Assembly (NCBI GenBank): GCA_946566415.1
Contig: CAMNWW010000056.1
Location: forward strand, 1-10,611
Direction of reading: 5' to 3'
DNA length: 10,611 bases
Origin: an uncultured Lachnospiraceae bacterium
GTDB lineage: Bacteria > Bacillota > Clostridia > Lachnospirales > Lachnospiraceae
Part shown: piece after piece, positions 1 through 7,031 of the stretch
How the letters are laid out: the number at the start of each line of letters is the position of its first letter
How positions within the stretch are numbered: the stretch's first letter is position 1
Translations under genes and position numbers: made by a program
The notes under the pieces: model-generated
Seen by the model: only the letters and a program-made list of their open reading frames with translations
Database searches by the model: none
What the model was told of the DNA's origin: nothing

Positions 1-457
1 CCGCCGAATCGCTTGTCACGCTGCCCGCTGCGGCAATGGTAAGTACACACACTAAAGGAAGGGATTTTATTAGGGGAACCTTTTTTGTCCAGATATCCCA
101 CAGAGCATTTTCCGGGTTCGCCGCTCCGTGCGCGATTCCTTTCGCCGTATCAATGGCGCTTCCTCCGCCGATCCCAAGAATGAAATCAGCCCCAAAATCC
201 AGAGCTTTTTTAACCCCTTCCTCCGCATGGGCAAGCCTGGGATTCGGCTGTACTCCGCCAAATTCTTCATATATAATATGTTCCTCCTTAAGCGACTCCT
301 CCACCTCGTGCAGAAGCCCGCTCTTTACCACACTGCCTCCTCCATAGACAAGCAGCACCCTACTGCCTCCAAAACGTTTTACTTCTTTCCCTGTCTGTGA
401 CTGTACGCCTTTGCCGAACACGATCTCTGTCGGCGTATACTGAGTAAAATTTTGCAT
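1..457 (-). CDS. Iron-containing alcohol dehydrogenase, N-terminal part (cut by window edge)
   Basis: Translating the minus strand from the ATG at 457 gives 152 uninterrupted codons beginning MQNFTQYTPTEIVFGKG and running off the left edge, so only the N-terminal third or so of a protein of usually about 380-400 residues is present. Family hallmarks are visible: the N-terminal TEIVFGKG segment, a YGGGS nucleotide-binding turn near residue 40, QPNPR near residue 72, and the dinucleotide motif GIGGGSAIDTAK near residues 96-107, followed by LTIAAAGS. These fit the group III iron-dependent alcohol dehydrogenases (butanol dehydrogenase-like), which reduce aldehydes to alcohols with NAD(P)H in the cytoplasm. 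The metal-binding residues lie in the missing C-terminal part, so metal and substrate cannot be judged. GGAGGT at 463-468, five bases upstream, supports the start. The gene follows the DUF6465-like gene at a 207-base gap and may have its own promoter, which I could not place. Confidence 0.9.
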   Translation of the reverse strand, partial: MQNFTQYTPTEIVFGKGVQSQTGKEVKRFGGSRVLLVYGGGSVVKSGLLHEVEESLKEEHIIYEEFGGVQPNPRLAHAEEGVKKALDFGADFILGIGGGSAIDTAKGIAHGAANPENALWDIWTKKVPLIKSLPLVCVLTIAAAGSVTSDSA

Positions 458-664
458 AATAGACCTCCATATTTAATTTTTATAGTTTCATTTGGAAAAT
501 GCGGCTGAACACCCATCTCAGGTTCTCCGCTGTGAAAAATCTATATCAGAAAAAGATGAAAAAAGATTTTCGTCCGCCGTTTCCGGAGAAAAGGAAGCAT
601 TTCCTCTCTTTCCGGAACACGGACAATGGCAATATACATTCACTATTCGTTTACATTCTTCTCA

Positions 665-1189
665 CTACATCCAGATTTTTCCAGTCGTATTTCCGTTGAT
701 CACATAATATACCGCATAATCTTCCGGTTTTATATACAGTTCTATGGACTTAATGTCAGATACTTTATGCCTTGCCTTTGTCCATTCCTTTTTCACTGCT
801 GCAATCATATCTTTCGTGTTAACTTCTTTCTCACCGTACTGCAGGACAACTTCTGTCTTGATCTCCTTTTTTGCCGTGGCTTTCTTCGCCGTCTCAACGA
901 CTTTCTTCGCCGCTCCCGGAGCCGCCTTCTTGACTTCCTCAGTAGCTTTTTTCGCCGTCTTCTTCACTTCCGCGGCCGTCTTTTCAGCCTTCTTCATGAC
1001 CTTCGCTACTTTTTCCTCTGCTGTTTTCTTGAACTCCTCTGCTTTTTCCTCTGTTGTCTGCTCAACTTTTTCTGCCGTGTCTGCCGCCGCTTTTACTGTT
1101 TCTTCTGCCCTTTCCTCTGCTGCCTTTACCACCTCTTCTACTGCATTTGCGGCTTCGTTCTCATTCTTCTTCGTCGGTCTTCCTGACAT
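665..1189 (-). CDS. DUF6465-like Lys/Ala/Glu-rich helical protein
   Basis: This gene encodes about 174 residues in two parts. Residues 1 to about 108 are low-complexity, rich in Ala, Lys and Glu, with repeated heptad-like segments such as AEEKVAKV and KKAEKTAAEVKK, so the region should be a long charged helix or coiled coil, similar in look to phasins or histone-H1-like tails. The last 65 or so residues, from KTEVVLQYGEKEV to NGNTTGKIWM, form a compact domain with a KPEDYAVYYVING strand. I recognise this tail as the DUF6465 type common in Lachnospiraceae; its function is unknown. There is no signal peptide or membrane segment. An in-frame GTG lies directly before the ATG at 1189, but AGGAGG ends 8 bases upstream of the ATG and only 5 from the GTG, so I prefer the ATG. 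The gene has its own promoter at 1277-1305. The low-complexity half makes remote similarity unreliable. Confidence 0.8.
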   Translation of the reverse strand: MSGRPTKKNENEAANAVEEVVKAAEERAEETVKAAADTAEKVEQTTEEKAEEFKKTAEEKVAKVMKKAEKTAAEVKKTAKKATEEVKKAAPGAAKKVVETAKKATAKKEIKTEVVLQYGEKEVNTKDMIAAVKKEWTKARHKVSDIKSIELYIKPEDYAVYYVINGNTTGKIWM

Positions 1190-1276
1190 CACGATATCCT
1201 CCTTGATTCAAAAGCAAATTGCATGTTGCCACTTGACAGACCAGGAAATATTTCCCTCTAGCCTGCTTCAAGCGCC

Positions 1277-1305
1277 ATTATAACACATAATTTTCAAAAT
1301 GTCAC
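1277..1305 (-). promoter_or_regulatory. Sigma-A promoter of the DUF6465-like gene
   Basis: On the minus strand GTGACA (1300-1305) is followed after exactly 17 bases by TATAAT (1277-1282), a near-consensus vegetative promoter. Transcription should start near 1270, giving a leader of about 80 bases that contains the 12-base palindrome GGAAATATTTCC at 1244-1255 before the ribosome-binding site. Confidence 0.65.
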
Positions 1306-1388
1306 ATGAAACACCTCTGTTCTTCTCTATTTTTCCTTTTTTAACGTAGAAATTTTTGTTGATTTCTATAGGAAAATTATGCAACTTG

Positions 1389-1397
1389 TGATATACT
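1389..1397 (+). promoter_or_regulatory. Extended -10 promoter of the membrane microprotein gene
   Basis: TGATATACT matches the extended -10 form TGnTATAnT and lies about 33 bases before the ATG at 1430. No good -35 box is found 16-18 bases upstream, as is common for extended -10 promoters. Transcription would start near 1404. Confidence 0.5.
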
Positions 1398-1429
1398 ATA
1401 AATACTGTGAAGAAAGGAAGGTGTCCGTT

Positions 1430-1546
1430 ATGTTTTTACTTATCGCTATCATAGCCATTGCTATTATCGCGGCTGTCGTAACTGCATCTGTTACTGCTGT
1501 TCTTGGCGGAGTTATCGGCGGCGAACTGGAAGATGAGGACGATTAA
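1430..1546 (+). CDS. 38-residue single-span membrane microprotein with acidic tail
   Basis: A short frame encodes 38 residues: MFLLIAIIAIAIIAAVVTAS, then VTAVLGGVIGG, then an ELEDEDD tail. Residues 2-31 are almost wholly hydrophobic, enough for one membrane span, with a GGVIGG glycine pair motif near the end and six acidic residues in the last seven positions. The acidic tail would be expected to stay in the cytoplasm, but topology is inference. Support for a real gene is good for its size: AAAGGAAGG at 1413-1421 sits 8 bases before the ATG, an extended -10 promoter lies upstream, and a strong hairpin follows the TAA. It is the only plus-strand gene in the first 10 kb and converges on dnaJ. 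I recognise no family. A small membrane-complex regulator or a toxin-like peptide are both possible; nothing visible decides between them. Confidence 0.7.
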   Translation: MFLLIAIIAIAIIAAVVTASVTAVLGGVIGGELEDEDD

Positions 1547-1585
1547 ATTATCCTATATAAAAGCTTTTTCCTTGTCAGATGAGGC

Positions 1586-1604
1586 GTGCGCCCGCCAGGC
1601 GCAC
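1586..1604 (+). terminator. GC-rich hairpin downstream of the microprotein gene
   Basis: GTGCGCC pairs perfectly with GGCGCAC across a 5-base loop, 40 bases after the microprotein stop. It lacks an immediate U-tract, so it may assist the larger terminator at 1611-1656 or protect the mRNA end rather than terminate alone. Confidence 0.4.
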
Positions 1605-1610
1605 CACCAC

Positions 1611-1656
1611 TAAAAAGGGGAAGGTCTTCTGTATAAAGAAGTCTTCCCTTATTTTC
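1611..1656. terminator. Bidirectional intrinsic terminator between the microprotein gene and dnaJ
   Basis: GGGAAG (1618-1623) pairs with CTTCCC (1643-1648), and an inner CTTC/GAAG stem is offset by a one-base bulge. On the plus strand the hairpin is followed by TTATTTTCATT. On the minus strand it is followed by CTTTTTAG. It can therefore end both the microprotein transcript and the hrcA-grpE-dnaK-dnaJ transcript, whose dnaJ stop lies 17 bases away. Confidence 0.7.
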
Positions 1657-1672
1657 ATTCCAGATCACTTTT

Positions 1673-2869
1673 TTATTCTTCTAAATCTTCAAATGTTTCT
1701 TTTAATTTATCCATGAATTTCTTTTTCTTCGTTTTCGATCTTTCGGCGTTTGAAAGATCCTGGTTCAATGTATTTCCTGAAAGCTCGTCGAAACGGCGGA
1801 GCGCTTCCTTTGCCTCCGCGCTTAGTTTCTCCGGGGTCTGGATGACCAGCGTCACATAATGGTCGCCGCGGACCTGCGGATTCCTCAGGGAAGGAACTCC
1901 TTTCCCCTTTAGGCGCACCTTCGTATCCGTCTTAGTTCCAGGTTTCACTGTATAAATGACCTCGCCGTCCACTGTTTTGATCCTCACATCCCCACCAAGC
2001 GCCGCCTGCGCAAAAGAAATCGGGGCTGTCGAGAAAATATGGACATCCTGTCTCTGGAAGATCGGGTGGCGCGAAACCGTAACTTCTACAAGAAGGTCGC
2101 CCCGCGGTCCTCCGTTCACTCCCGGTTCTCCCTTGTCACGAATCCGGACGCTCTGTCCATTATCGATTCCGGCCGGGATCGTCACTTTTATCTTCTTATG
2201 GCTGGAGACATATCCGCTCCCGCCGCAGTCCGGGCATTTTTCCCTTATTACCTTTCCGCTTCCATGACATTCCGGACAGGTCTGAACATTCTGCACGGTC
2301 CCGAAGAACGACTGGGATGTATAGACGATCTGCCCTCTTCCGCCGCACTTAGAGCAGGTCTCCGGGGAAGTTCCTGGTTTCGCCCCTGTCCCGTTACATT
2401 TGCCGCAGGGATCTTTCAGTACTACGTCTAATTCCTTTTCGCAGCCGAAGACCGCCTCTTCAAAGGTGATCCTGACTCCTTTACGGACATTCGCCCCTCT
2501 CGTGGGACCTGTATTGGCGCGTCCTCCCCTCCGTGACCCTCCGCCGAAAAAGTCGCCGAAAATGTCGCCAAAGATATCACTGAAATCTGCACTGCTGAAA
2601 TCAAAGCCGCCGAATCCTCCGGCGCCGCCTGCGCCGCCCTCAAATGCGGCATGACCAAATTGATCGTACTGACGGCGTTTGTCCGGGTCGCTGAGCACCG
2701 CATACGCCTCGGAAGCTTCCTTAAATTTCTTTTCTGCCTCTGTGTCGCCGGGATTCATATCCGGATGGTATTTCTTCGCCAAAGCCCGGTATGCCTTTTT
2801 CAGGGCCGCGTCATCCGCATCCTTGGATACGCCCAGGACTTCATAGTAATCTCTTTTTGATTCTGCCAT
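1673..2869 (-). CDS. dnaJ: Chaperone protein DnaJ (Hsp40)
   Basis: DnaJ binds unfolded clients, hands them to DnaK and triggers ATP hydrolysis by DnaK in the cytoplasm. The 398-residue protein shows the complete type I layout. The J domain covers about residues 6-72 with the essential HPD at 35-37. A Gly/Phe-rich linker spans about 73-112, including GGAGGFGGFDF. The zinc-binding region holds four CxxCxGxG repeats with cysteine pairs at 155/158, 172/175, 198/201 and 212/215. The C-terminal beta domains for client binding and dimerisation end in a charged KTKKKKFMDKL tail. The ATG at 2869 is preceded by GAGG seven bases upstream. It is the last gene of the heat-shock operon, separated from dnaK by 216 bases of repeat hairpins and followed by a terminator. 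No key residue is missing. Confidence 0.98.
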   Translation of the reverse strand: MAESKRDYYEVLGVSKDADDAALKKAYRALAKKYHPDMNPGDTEAEKKFKEASEAYAVLSDPDKRRQYDQFGHAAFEGGAGGAGGFGGFDFSSADFSDIFGDIFGDFFGGGSRRGGRANTGPTRGANVRKGVRITFEEAVFGCEKELDVVLKDPCGKCNGTGAKPGTSPETCSKCGGRGQIVYTSQSFFGTVQNVQTCPECHGSGKVIREKCPDCGGSGYVSSHKKIKVTIPAGIDNGQSVRIRDKGEPGVNGGPRGDLLVEVTVSRHPIFQRQDVHIFSTAPISFAQAALGGDVRIKTVDGEVIYTVKPGTKTDTKVRLKGKGVPSLRNPQVRGDHYVTLVIQTPEKLSAEAKEALRRFDELSGNTLNQDLSNAERSKTKKKKFMDKLKETFEDLEE

Positions 2870-2920
2870 AATCCTACCTCACTTCTTATACTGCCGGACT
2901 TCTCCCTTTTCCGGTTGCCA

Positions 2921-3026
2921 AATCGCCTATCGGCGATGTATATTACAAGGAATCCCCTCGGGTGTCTGACGACACCCTCAGGATACCTGATTTCAATCGC
3001 CTATCGGCGATGTATATTACAAGGAA
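2921..3026 (-). repeat. Tandem pair of intergenic double-hairpin repeats (dnaK-dnaJ spacer)
   Basis: A 32-base sequence beginning AATCGCCTATCGGCGATG occurs identically at 2921-2952 and 2995-3026, a 74-base period. Each copy contains the palindrome ATCGCC-n4-GGCGAT. Between the copies lies a second hairpin in which GGGTGTC (2960-2966) pairs with GACACCC (2971-2977), flanked by semi-complementary GGAATCC and GGATACC arms. Read on the minus strand, the unit order is ACATCGCC, GGCGATT, TCAGG, ATCC, variable stem, GGAT, CCTTG. This matches the units at 5041-5190 and 10013-10060, which lie in the opposite orientation. In this spacer the repeat is read in its forward sense in the dnaK-dnaJ mRNA. Confidence 0.85.
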
Positions 3027-3027
3027 A

Positions 3028-3057
3028 TCTGCAAGGCAGGTATTCCTGTCTTGCAGA
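3028..3057 (-). promoter_or_regulatory. Strong stem-loop just downstream of dnaK
   Basis: The 13-base arms at 3028-3040 and 3045-3057 pair fully with one G-U wobble across a 4-base loop. On the minus strand it lies 28 bases after the dnaK stop and is followed by TTTCCTTG, too poor in U to be a classic terminator. It could be a partial terminator, or it could protect the dnaK 3' end from exonucleases. It also occupies the position of the variable hairpin of the neighbouring repeat family, so it may be the first, truncated unit of that array. On the plus strand it is followed by six T residues, but no plus-strand gene needs it. Confidence 0.6.
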
Positions 3058-3085
3058 CCATTTTTTATAAAAACCCGCCGGACAA

Positions 3086-4951
3086 TTAGACTTCTTTGTA
3101 GTCTCCGTCCACGACGTCGTCCGCACCGTATCCTTCCGGCGCCGGTCCTGCTTCCGGTGCAGGTCCTCCTTGCGCGCCTGCCGCCGCGCCGGCCTGCTCA
3201 TACATCTTGGTGAACAGTTTCTGCGCACTCTCCATCAGCTTTTCTTTTGCCGCTTTCAGTTCCGCAACCTGCGCCTCAGAAATATTATCGGTATCTGCCT
3301 TTGCAACCAAATCTTTGAGCGCCTGCACATCGGCTTCTACTGCCGCCTTATCTGCCGCGTCAATCTTATCGCCTACGTCTTTGAGCGCTTTTTCTGTCTG
3401 GAATACCATCGCATCCGCATCGTTCTTCGCATCGATCGCTTCCTTACGTTTCTTATCCTGTGCTTCAAATTCTGCCGCTTCTTTCACAGCACGGTCGATA
3501 TCCGCATCGGACATGTTAGAGCCAGCCGTGATGGTAATATGCTGTTCTTTGCCTGTTCCCAGATCTTTCGCTGACACGTTTACAATGCCGTTCGCATCAA
3601 TGTCAAACGTAACTTCGATCTGCGGGATTCCGCGCGGCGCCGGCGGAATTCCATCCAAACGGAACTGCCCGAGGGATTTGTTGTCTCTTGCGAACTGTCT
3701 CTCGCCCTGTACAACATTGATATCTACTGCTGTCTGATTATCCGCCGCTGTAGAGAATATCTGGCTCTTCTTGGTCGGAATCGTCGTATTTCTCTCAATC
3801 AGCCTTGTTGCAACGCCGCCCATCGTCTCGATAGAGAGTGAAAGCGGTGTGACATCCAGAAGAAGGATATCGCCTGCTCCTGCGTCCCCTGCCAGCTTGC
3901 CGCCCTGTACGGAAGCGCCAAGCGCTACACACTCATCCGGGTTCAGGGATTTGCTCGGCTCTTTTCCTGTCAGACGTTTTACTTCCTCCTGTACAGCCGG
4001 AATACGGGTAGACCCGCCTACCAGAAGTACCTGCCCCAGCTCGGAAGCTGCGATTCCAGCGTCGGAGAGCGCACGTTTTACCGGCTCTGCCGTCTTATCA
4101 ACCAGGTCACGGGTCAACTCGTCAAACTTCGCCCTTGTCAGATTCATATCAAAATGCTTCGGTCCTTCTGCCGTAGCTGTGATGAACGGAAGGTTAATAT
4201 TGGTTGTGGTTGCGGAAGAAAGTTCTTTCTTCGCCTTCTCCGCCGCCTCTTTCAGCCTCTGGAGCGCCATCTTGTCTCCGGATAAGTCTACCCCTTCTTT
4301 GCCCTTGAAATCAGCCAGCATGTAATCGGTGATCTTCTGATCAAAATCATCTCCGCCCAAACGGTTATTCCCTGCTGTTGAAAGCACTTCGATGACGCCG
4401 TCGCCGATCTCAATGATAGAAACGTCAAATGTACCGCCGCCAAGGTCATATACCATGATCTTCTGCTCTTTCTCATTGTCAAGTCCATACGCAAGCGCCG
4501 CCGCCGTCGGCTCGTTAATGATACGCTTTACATCAAGTCCTGCGATCTTACCTGCATCTTTCGTTGCCTGACGCTGAGCGTCATTAAAATATGCCGGTAC
4601 AGTGATGACCGCTTCCGTTACTTTCTCTCCCAGATAGCCTTCCGCGTCCGCTTTCAGCTTCTGAAGGATCATCGCGGAAATCTCCTGCGGAGAATATTTC
4701 TTTCCGTCGATATCCACCTTATGCTCTGTACCCATCTCTCTCTTGATAGAAGAAATCGTCTTTTCCGCGTTCGTGACCGCCTGACGCTTTGCCGGCTCTC
4801 CTACCAGACGCTCGCCTGTCTTGGTAAACGCTACGATGGAAGGTGTCGTCCTGGCCCCTTCTGTATTCGCAATTACGACCGGCTGGCCGCCTTCCATAAC
4901 CGCAACACAACTGTTTGTTGTTCCCAAATCAATTCCTATGATTTTTCCCAT
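3086..4951 (-). CDS. dnaK: Chaperone protein DnaK (Hsp70)
   Basis: DnaK is the ATP-driven Hsp70 foldase that binds exposed hydrophobic stretches of client proteins, working with DnaJ and GrpE. The 621 residues contain the nucleotide-binding domain, about residues 1-355, with phosphate loops GIDLGTTNS at 6-14 and VYDLGGGTFDVS at 167-178, the NEPTAAALAYG segment at 146-156, and LLVGGSTRIP at 309-318. The interdomain linker LLLDVTPL is at 363-370, followed by the substrate-binding domain and helical lid, then a Gly/Ala/Pro-rich tail ending DDVVDGDYKEV. The region after TKTGERLVGEPAKRQAVTN is short, as in Gram-positive DnaK proteins, which lack an insert found in Proteobacteria. AGGAGG seven bases upstream of the ATG fixes the start. 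It lies between grpE, 244 bases away, and dnaJ, 216 bases away; both spacers carry dispersed repeats. Confidence 0.99.
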   Translation of the reverse strand: MGKIIGIDLGTTNSCVAVMEGGQPVVIANTEGARTTPSIVAFTKTGERLVGEPAKRQAVTNAEKTISSIKREMGTEHKVDIDGKKYSPQEISAMILQKLKADAEGYLGEKVTEAVITVPAYFNDAQRQATKDAGKIAGLDVKRIINEPTAAALAYGLDNEKEQKIMVYDLGGGTFDVSIIEIGDGVIEVLSTAGNNRLGGDDFDQKITDYMLADFKGKEGVDLSGDKMALQRLKEAAEKAKKELSSATTTNINLPFITATAEGPKHFDMNLTRAKFDELTRDLVDKTAEPVKRALSDAGIAASELGQVLLVGGSTRIPAVQEEVKRLTGKEPSKSLNPDECVALGASVQGGKLAGDAGAGDILLLDVTPLSLSIETMGGVATRLIERNTTIPTKKSQIFSTAADNQTAVDINVVQGERQFARDNKSLGQFRLDGIPPAPRGIPQIEVTFDIDANGIVNVSAKDLGTGKEQHITITAGSNMSDADIDRAVKEAAEFEAQDKKRKEAIDAKNDADAMVFQTEKALKDVGDKIDAADKAAVEADVQALKDLVAKADTDNISEAQVAELKAAKEKLMESAQKLFTKMYEQAGAAAGAQGGPAPEAGPAPEGYGADDVVDGDYKEV

Positions 4952-5040
4952 TGTGAAAACCTCCTGTAAAATATTGAAAATTATTGTTTACTTATTTGTT
5001 ATTTATATAGAGTATATTTATACTTTACAGTACAAAATAT

Positions 5041-5190
5041 ACCTTATTCCTCACATCGCCGAATAGGCGATTAAATTCAAGGATCCCGAATGCTCAGCAT
5101 GAGGGGTACCTTATTACCCACATCGCCGCTAGGCGATTCCATTCACGAATCCCGAACGCCCTGCCTGAAGGATACTTTATTACTATTGCC
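5041..5190 (+). repeat. Tandem pair of intergenic double-hairpin repeats (grpE-dnaK spacer)
   Basis: Two diverged units occur with a 67-base period. The first has ATCGCCGAATAGGCGAT at 5055-5071 and the second ATCGCCGCTAGGCGAT at 5122-5137. Each is preceded by an ACCTTATT..CACATCGCC segment and followed by ATTCA.G.ATCCCGAA. In the first unit the second hairpin nests AAGG/CCTT, CCC/GGG and ATGC/GCAT pairs between 5079 and 5112. The second unit has a weaker version that ends GGATACTTTATTACTATTGCCG, a decayed start of a third unit reaching almost to the grpE stop. These copies lie antisense to the operon mRNA, opposite to those between dnaK and dnaJ. Confidence 0.8.
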
Positions 5191-5195
5191 GTCCT

Positions 5196-5903
5196 TTAAT
5201 TTGCCACCTTCACCATACTATGACGCACAACCGCGTCCCGGTAGGTATATCCTTTCTGAAATTCCTCGGCAATTATGTTATCTCCAAGCTCCTCATCCTC
5301 TACGTGCATCACTGCATTATGCAGCTCTGGATCAAATTCTTTACCGACCGCCTCGATGGGTCTTACCTCCAGCCCTTCCAAAGTAGTCATTAGCTGCTTA
5401 TAAATCTTATCCATACCTTGTACGAACGGATCTTCCTTATTCTCCTCTGTCACGGACTGTAATCCCCGTTCAAAATTATCAACAACGGGAAGAATCTTCT
5501 CAATTACGTCCTTCGCTCCGATCTCGTACATAGCGGACTTTTCTTTCTCCGTACGTTTCCTGTAATTATCAAATTCCGCCATCTGCCGTGTGAGTTTATC
5601 CGTCAAATCCGCAATCTGTTCATCCTTTTTATCTTTCTTATTCTTCTTTTCAAAAAACTTCTTTTTCTTCTCTTTTCCACCTTCTGCGGCGTCCCCGGAT
5701 TCTGCCCCGTCTATCCCGCTTTCTTGTGTTTCTTTGGCGCCCTCTTCCTGAACTTCTTCCTCGCTTTCGGAAACGCTTTCTTCGCCGCCGCTTTCCTTCG
5801 CCTCTTTATCTGCTTCCTCAGCTTCTGCGGCTTTCTTCGCCTCTTCTACTGCCTCTTTTACCATTTCTTCCTGACTCATCTTTGTATCCAACGGCTCTGC
5901 CAC
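5196..5903 (-). CDS. grpE: Nucleotide exchange factor GrpE
   Basis: GrpE releases ADP from DnaK so the chaperone cycle can restart. The encoded protein is up to 235 residues. The first 75 or so are an unusually long acidic, low-complexity extension rich in Glu, Ala and Ser, followed by a basic KEKKKKFFEKKNKKDKKDE block at about 77-95. A long dimerising helix follows with the family signature FDNYRKRTEKEK near 111-122. The C-terminal beta-wing that contacts DnaK includes GKEFDPELHNAVMH at 187-200 and KGYTYRDAVVRHSMVKVAN at the end. The longest frame starts at a GTG (5903) with little Shine-Dalgarno complementarity. A TTG at 5891 has AAGGTGG eight bases upstream and an ATG lies at 5879, so the true protein may be 4 or 8 residues shorter. 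The gene begins 24 bases after the hrcA stop and is surely cotranscribed. Confidence 0.97.
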   Translation of the reverse strand: MAEPLDTKMSQEEMVKEAVEEAKKAAEAEEADKEAKESGGEESVSESEEEVQEEGAKETQESGIDGAESGDAAEGGKEKKKKFFEKKNKKDKKDEQIADLTDKLTRQMAEFDNYRKRTEKEKSAMYEIGAKDVIEKILPVVDNFERGLQSVTEENKEDPFVQGMDKIYKQLMTTLEGLEVRPIEAVGKEFDPELHNAVMHVEDEELGDNIIAEEFQKGYTYRDAVVRHSMVKVAN

Positions 5904-5927
5904 CTTTCTTTATTATATCGGATGACC

Positions 5928-6971
5928 CTAGTCACCTCTGTGATAAATCTCGTCGAGTTCTGCCATCAATGTTTTCAATGTCTTCATGACATGTTCGTAA
6001 TCCATCCGCTTCGGTCCGATAATTCCGATCGTCCCCTGCAGTCCTTCGCCCAGCTCGTATGTGGCGGTCACAACACTGCAGTCCTTCATGTTCTCCACTT
6101 TGGACTCATCTCCAATGTAGACTTGGATGCCCTTATTCTCCGAACTAGCCATAGTCTGTGATACCAGGGCCGCAAGCTGCTGCTTTTCTTCAAAAGCGCT
6201 GATAATCTCCTGTGCGCTCTGCGTATCCCTAAGCTCAGGATACTTGAAAATATTAGTGGCCCCGCTGGTATAAATCTCCATGCTGTCTCCAGGCTGAATC
6301 ACGCTTGCCACAGCATCCATCACTTCACTCATCAGAGAGCCGCATGTTCCTGCCTGCTCTTTCAGCTTCGCCACCAAACCCAAATTGATTTCCTCAATCG
6401 GCATCCCGTTCAGCGTTGTGTTGAGAAGCATATTCATCTTCAGGAGTTCTTCATTCGTAAGCGGCTCCTCAGGAGTCAGGATTTGGTTCTTCACGATATT
6501 GCCTTCCATGACAATCACCACGATCAGCTGATCCTTATCCACCTGGGAAAGCTGGATAAACTTAAGCTTATTCCTGTTGTATACCGGGGAAGATACCATC
6601 GTCGCATAATTGGTATTGTTCGCAAGTACTTTGGCCGCCTGCTTCAATAGCTGCTCCATCTTATCCGCCTTCTCAAGCATCTGCTCCCGCATCTCTGTAA
6701 CTTCTTGCTCTTTTTGGCTCATCAGCATATCCACATACCACCGGTAACCCTTATCTGATGGAATCCTTCCTGCCGATGTATGAGGCTGCATGATGTATCC
6801 AAGCTCTTCCAGATCCGCCATCTCATTCCGAATTGTAGCGGAACTTAAGTTCAGATCCGTATACTTGGAAATCGTCCTGGAACCGACCGGTTCGCCGGTC
6901 TCCAGATAATTCTTAATGATGGAATGAAGGATCTTCGTCTTCCGCTCATTAAGTTCCTGTATGGCTTCCAT
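5928..6971 (-). CDS. hrcA: Heat-inducible transcription repressor HrcA
   Basis: HrcA binds the CIRCE operator and represses class I heat-shock genes; in Bacillus-type systems it needs the GroEL chaperonin to stay active, so misfolded protein relieves repression. The 347 residues start with a winged helix-turn-helix: the KILHSIIKNYLETGEPVGSR helix region at 14-32, recognition segment LSSATIRNEMADLEELGYI at 42-60, and wing PHTSAGRIPSDKGYRWYVD at 63-81. A GAF-like dimerisation region follows, ending with LGEGLQGTIGIIGPKRMDYE at about 307-326, which is typical of the family. AGGAGGAGG at 6976-6984 lies just upstream of the ATG. A CIRCE element lies only 17 bases before the start codon, so the gene represses itself and the whole operon. 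Length and motifs are complete. Confidence 0.98.
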   Translation of the reverse strand: MEAIQELNERKTKILHSIIKNYLETGEPVGSRTISKYTDLNLSSATIRNEMADLEELGYIMQPHTSAGRIPSDKGYRWYVDMLMSQKEQEVTEMREQMLEKADKMEQLLKQAAKVLANNTNYATMVSSPVYNRNKLKFIQLSQVDKDQLIVVIVMEGNIVKNQILTPEEPLTNEELLKMNMLLNTTLNGMPIEEINLGLVAKLKEQAGTCGSLMSEVMDAVASVIQPGDSMEIYTSGATNIFKYPELRDTQSAQEIISAFEEKQQLAALVSQTMASSENKGIQVYIGDESKVENMKDCSVVTATYELGEGLQGTIGIIGPKRMDYEHVMKTLKTLMAELDEIYHRGD

Positions 6972-6987
6972 CTGCCTCCTCCTTTTA

Positions 6988-7014
6988 TTAGCACTCGGTA
7001 CTTTTGAGTGCTAA
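6988..7014 (-). promoter_or_regulatory. CIRCE operator
   Basis: TTAGCACTC, a 9-base spacer and GAGTGCTAA form the perfect CIRCE inverted repeat, the binding site of HrcA. It lies downstream of the predicted start of transcription and just ahead of the hrcA ribosome-binding site, so bound HrcA would block the polymerase. It is the only CIRCE in the window; none was seen before dnaK or grpE. Confidence 0.98.
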
Positions 7015-7031
7015 CATTTTCTACGTTTATA

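Noticed and set aside
581..617. Inverted repeat TTCCGGA...TCCGGAA as terminator of the DUF6465-like gene
   Set aside because: The stem has an internal loop and is not followed closely by a U-tract on either strand; it may be a processing hairpin but I cannot support it as a terminator.
626..1283. Long plus-strand open frames of 179-186 residues
   Set aside because: They mirror the Ala/Lys/Glu-rich minus-strand gene, giving low-complexity Phe/Ser/Leu products, and have no ribosome-binding site or promoter.
1956..2654. Several plus-strand open frames opposite dnaJ
   Set aside because: They are antisense shadows of a strongly conserved gene, with no start signals and no family motifs.
2921..3026. 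Two exact 32-base repeats around a 42-base spacer, resembling a minimal CRISPR array
   Set aside because: There are only two copies, the spacer is itself a hairpin of the same repeat family, diverged copies lie elsewhere in the window, and there are no cas genes.
3170..4325. Plus-strand frames of up to 184 residues opposite dnaK
   Set aside because: They are antisense shadows of dnaK produced by its codon bias, with no translation signals.
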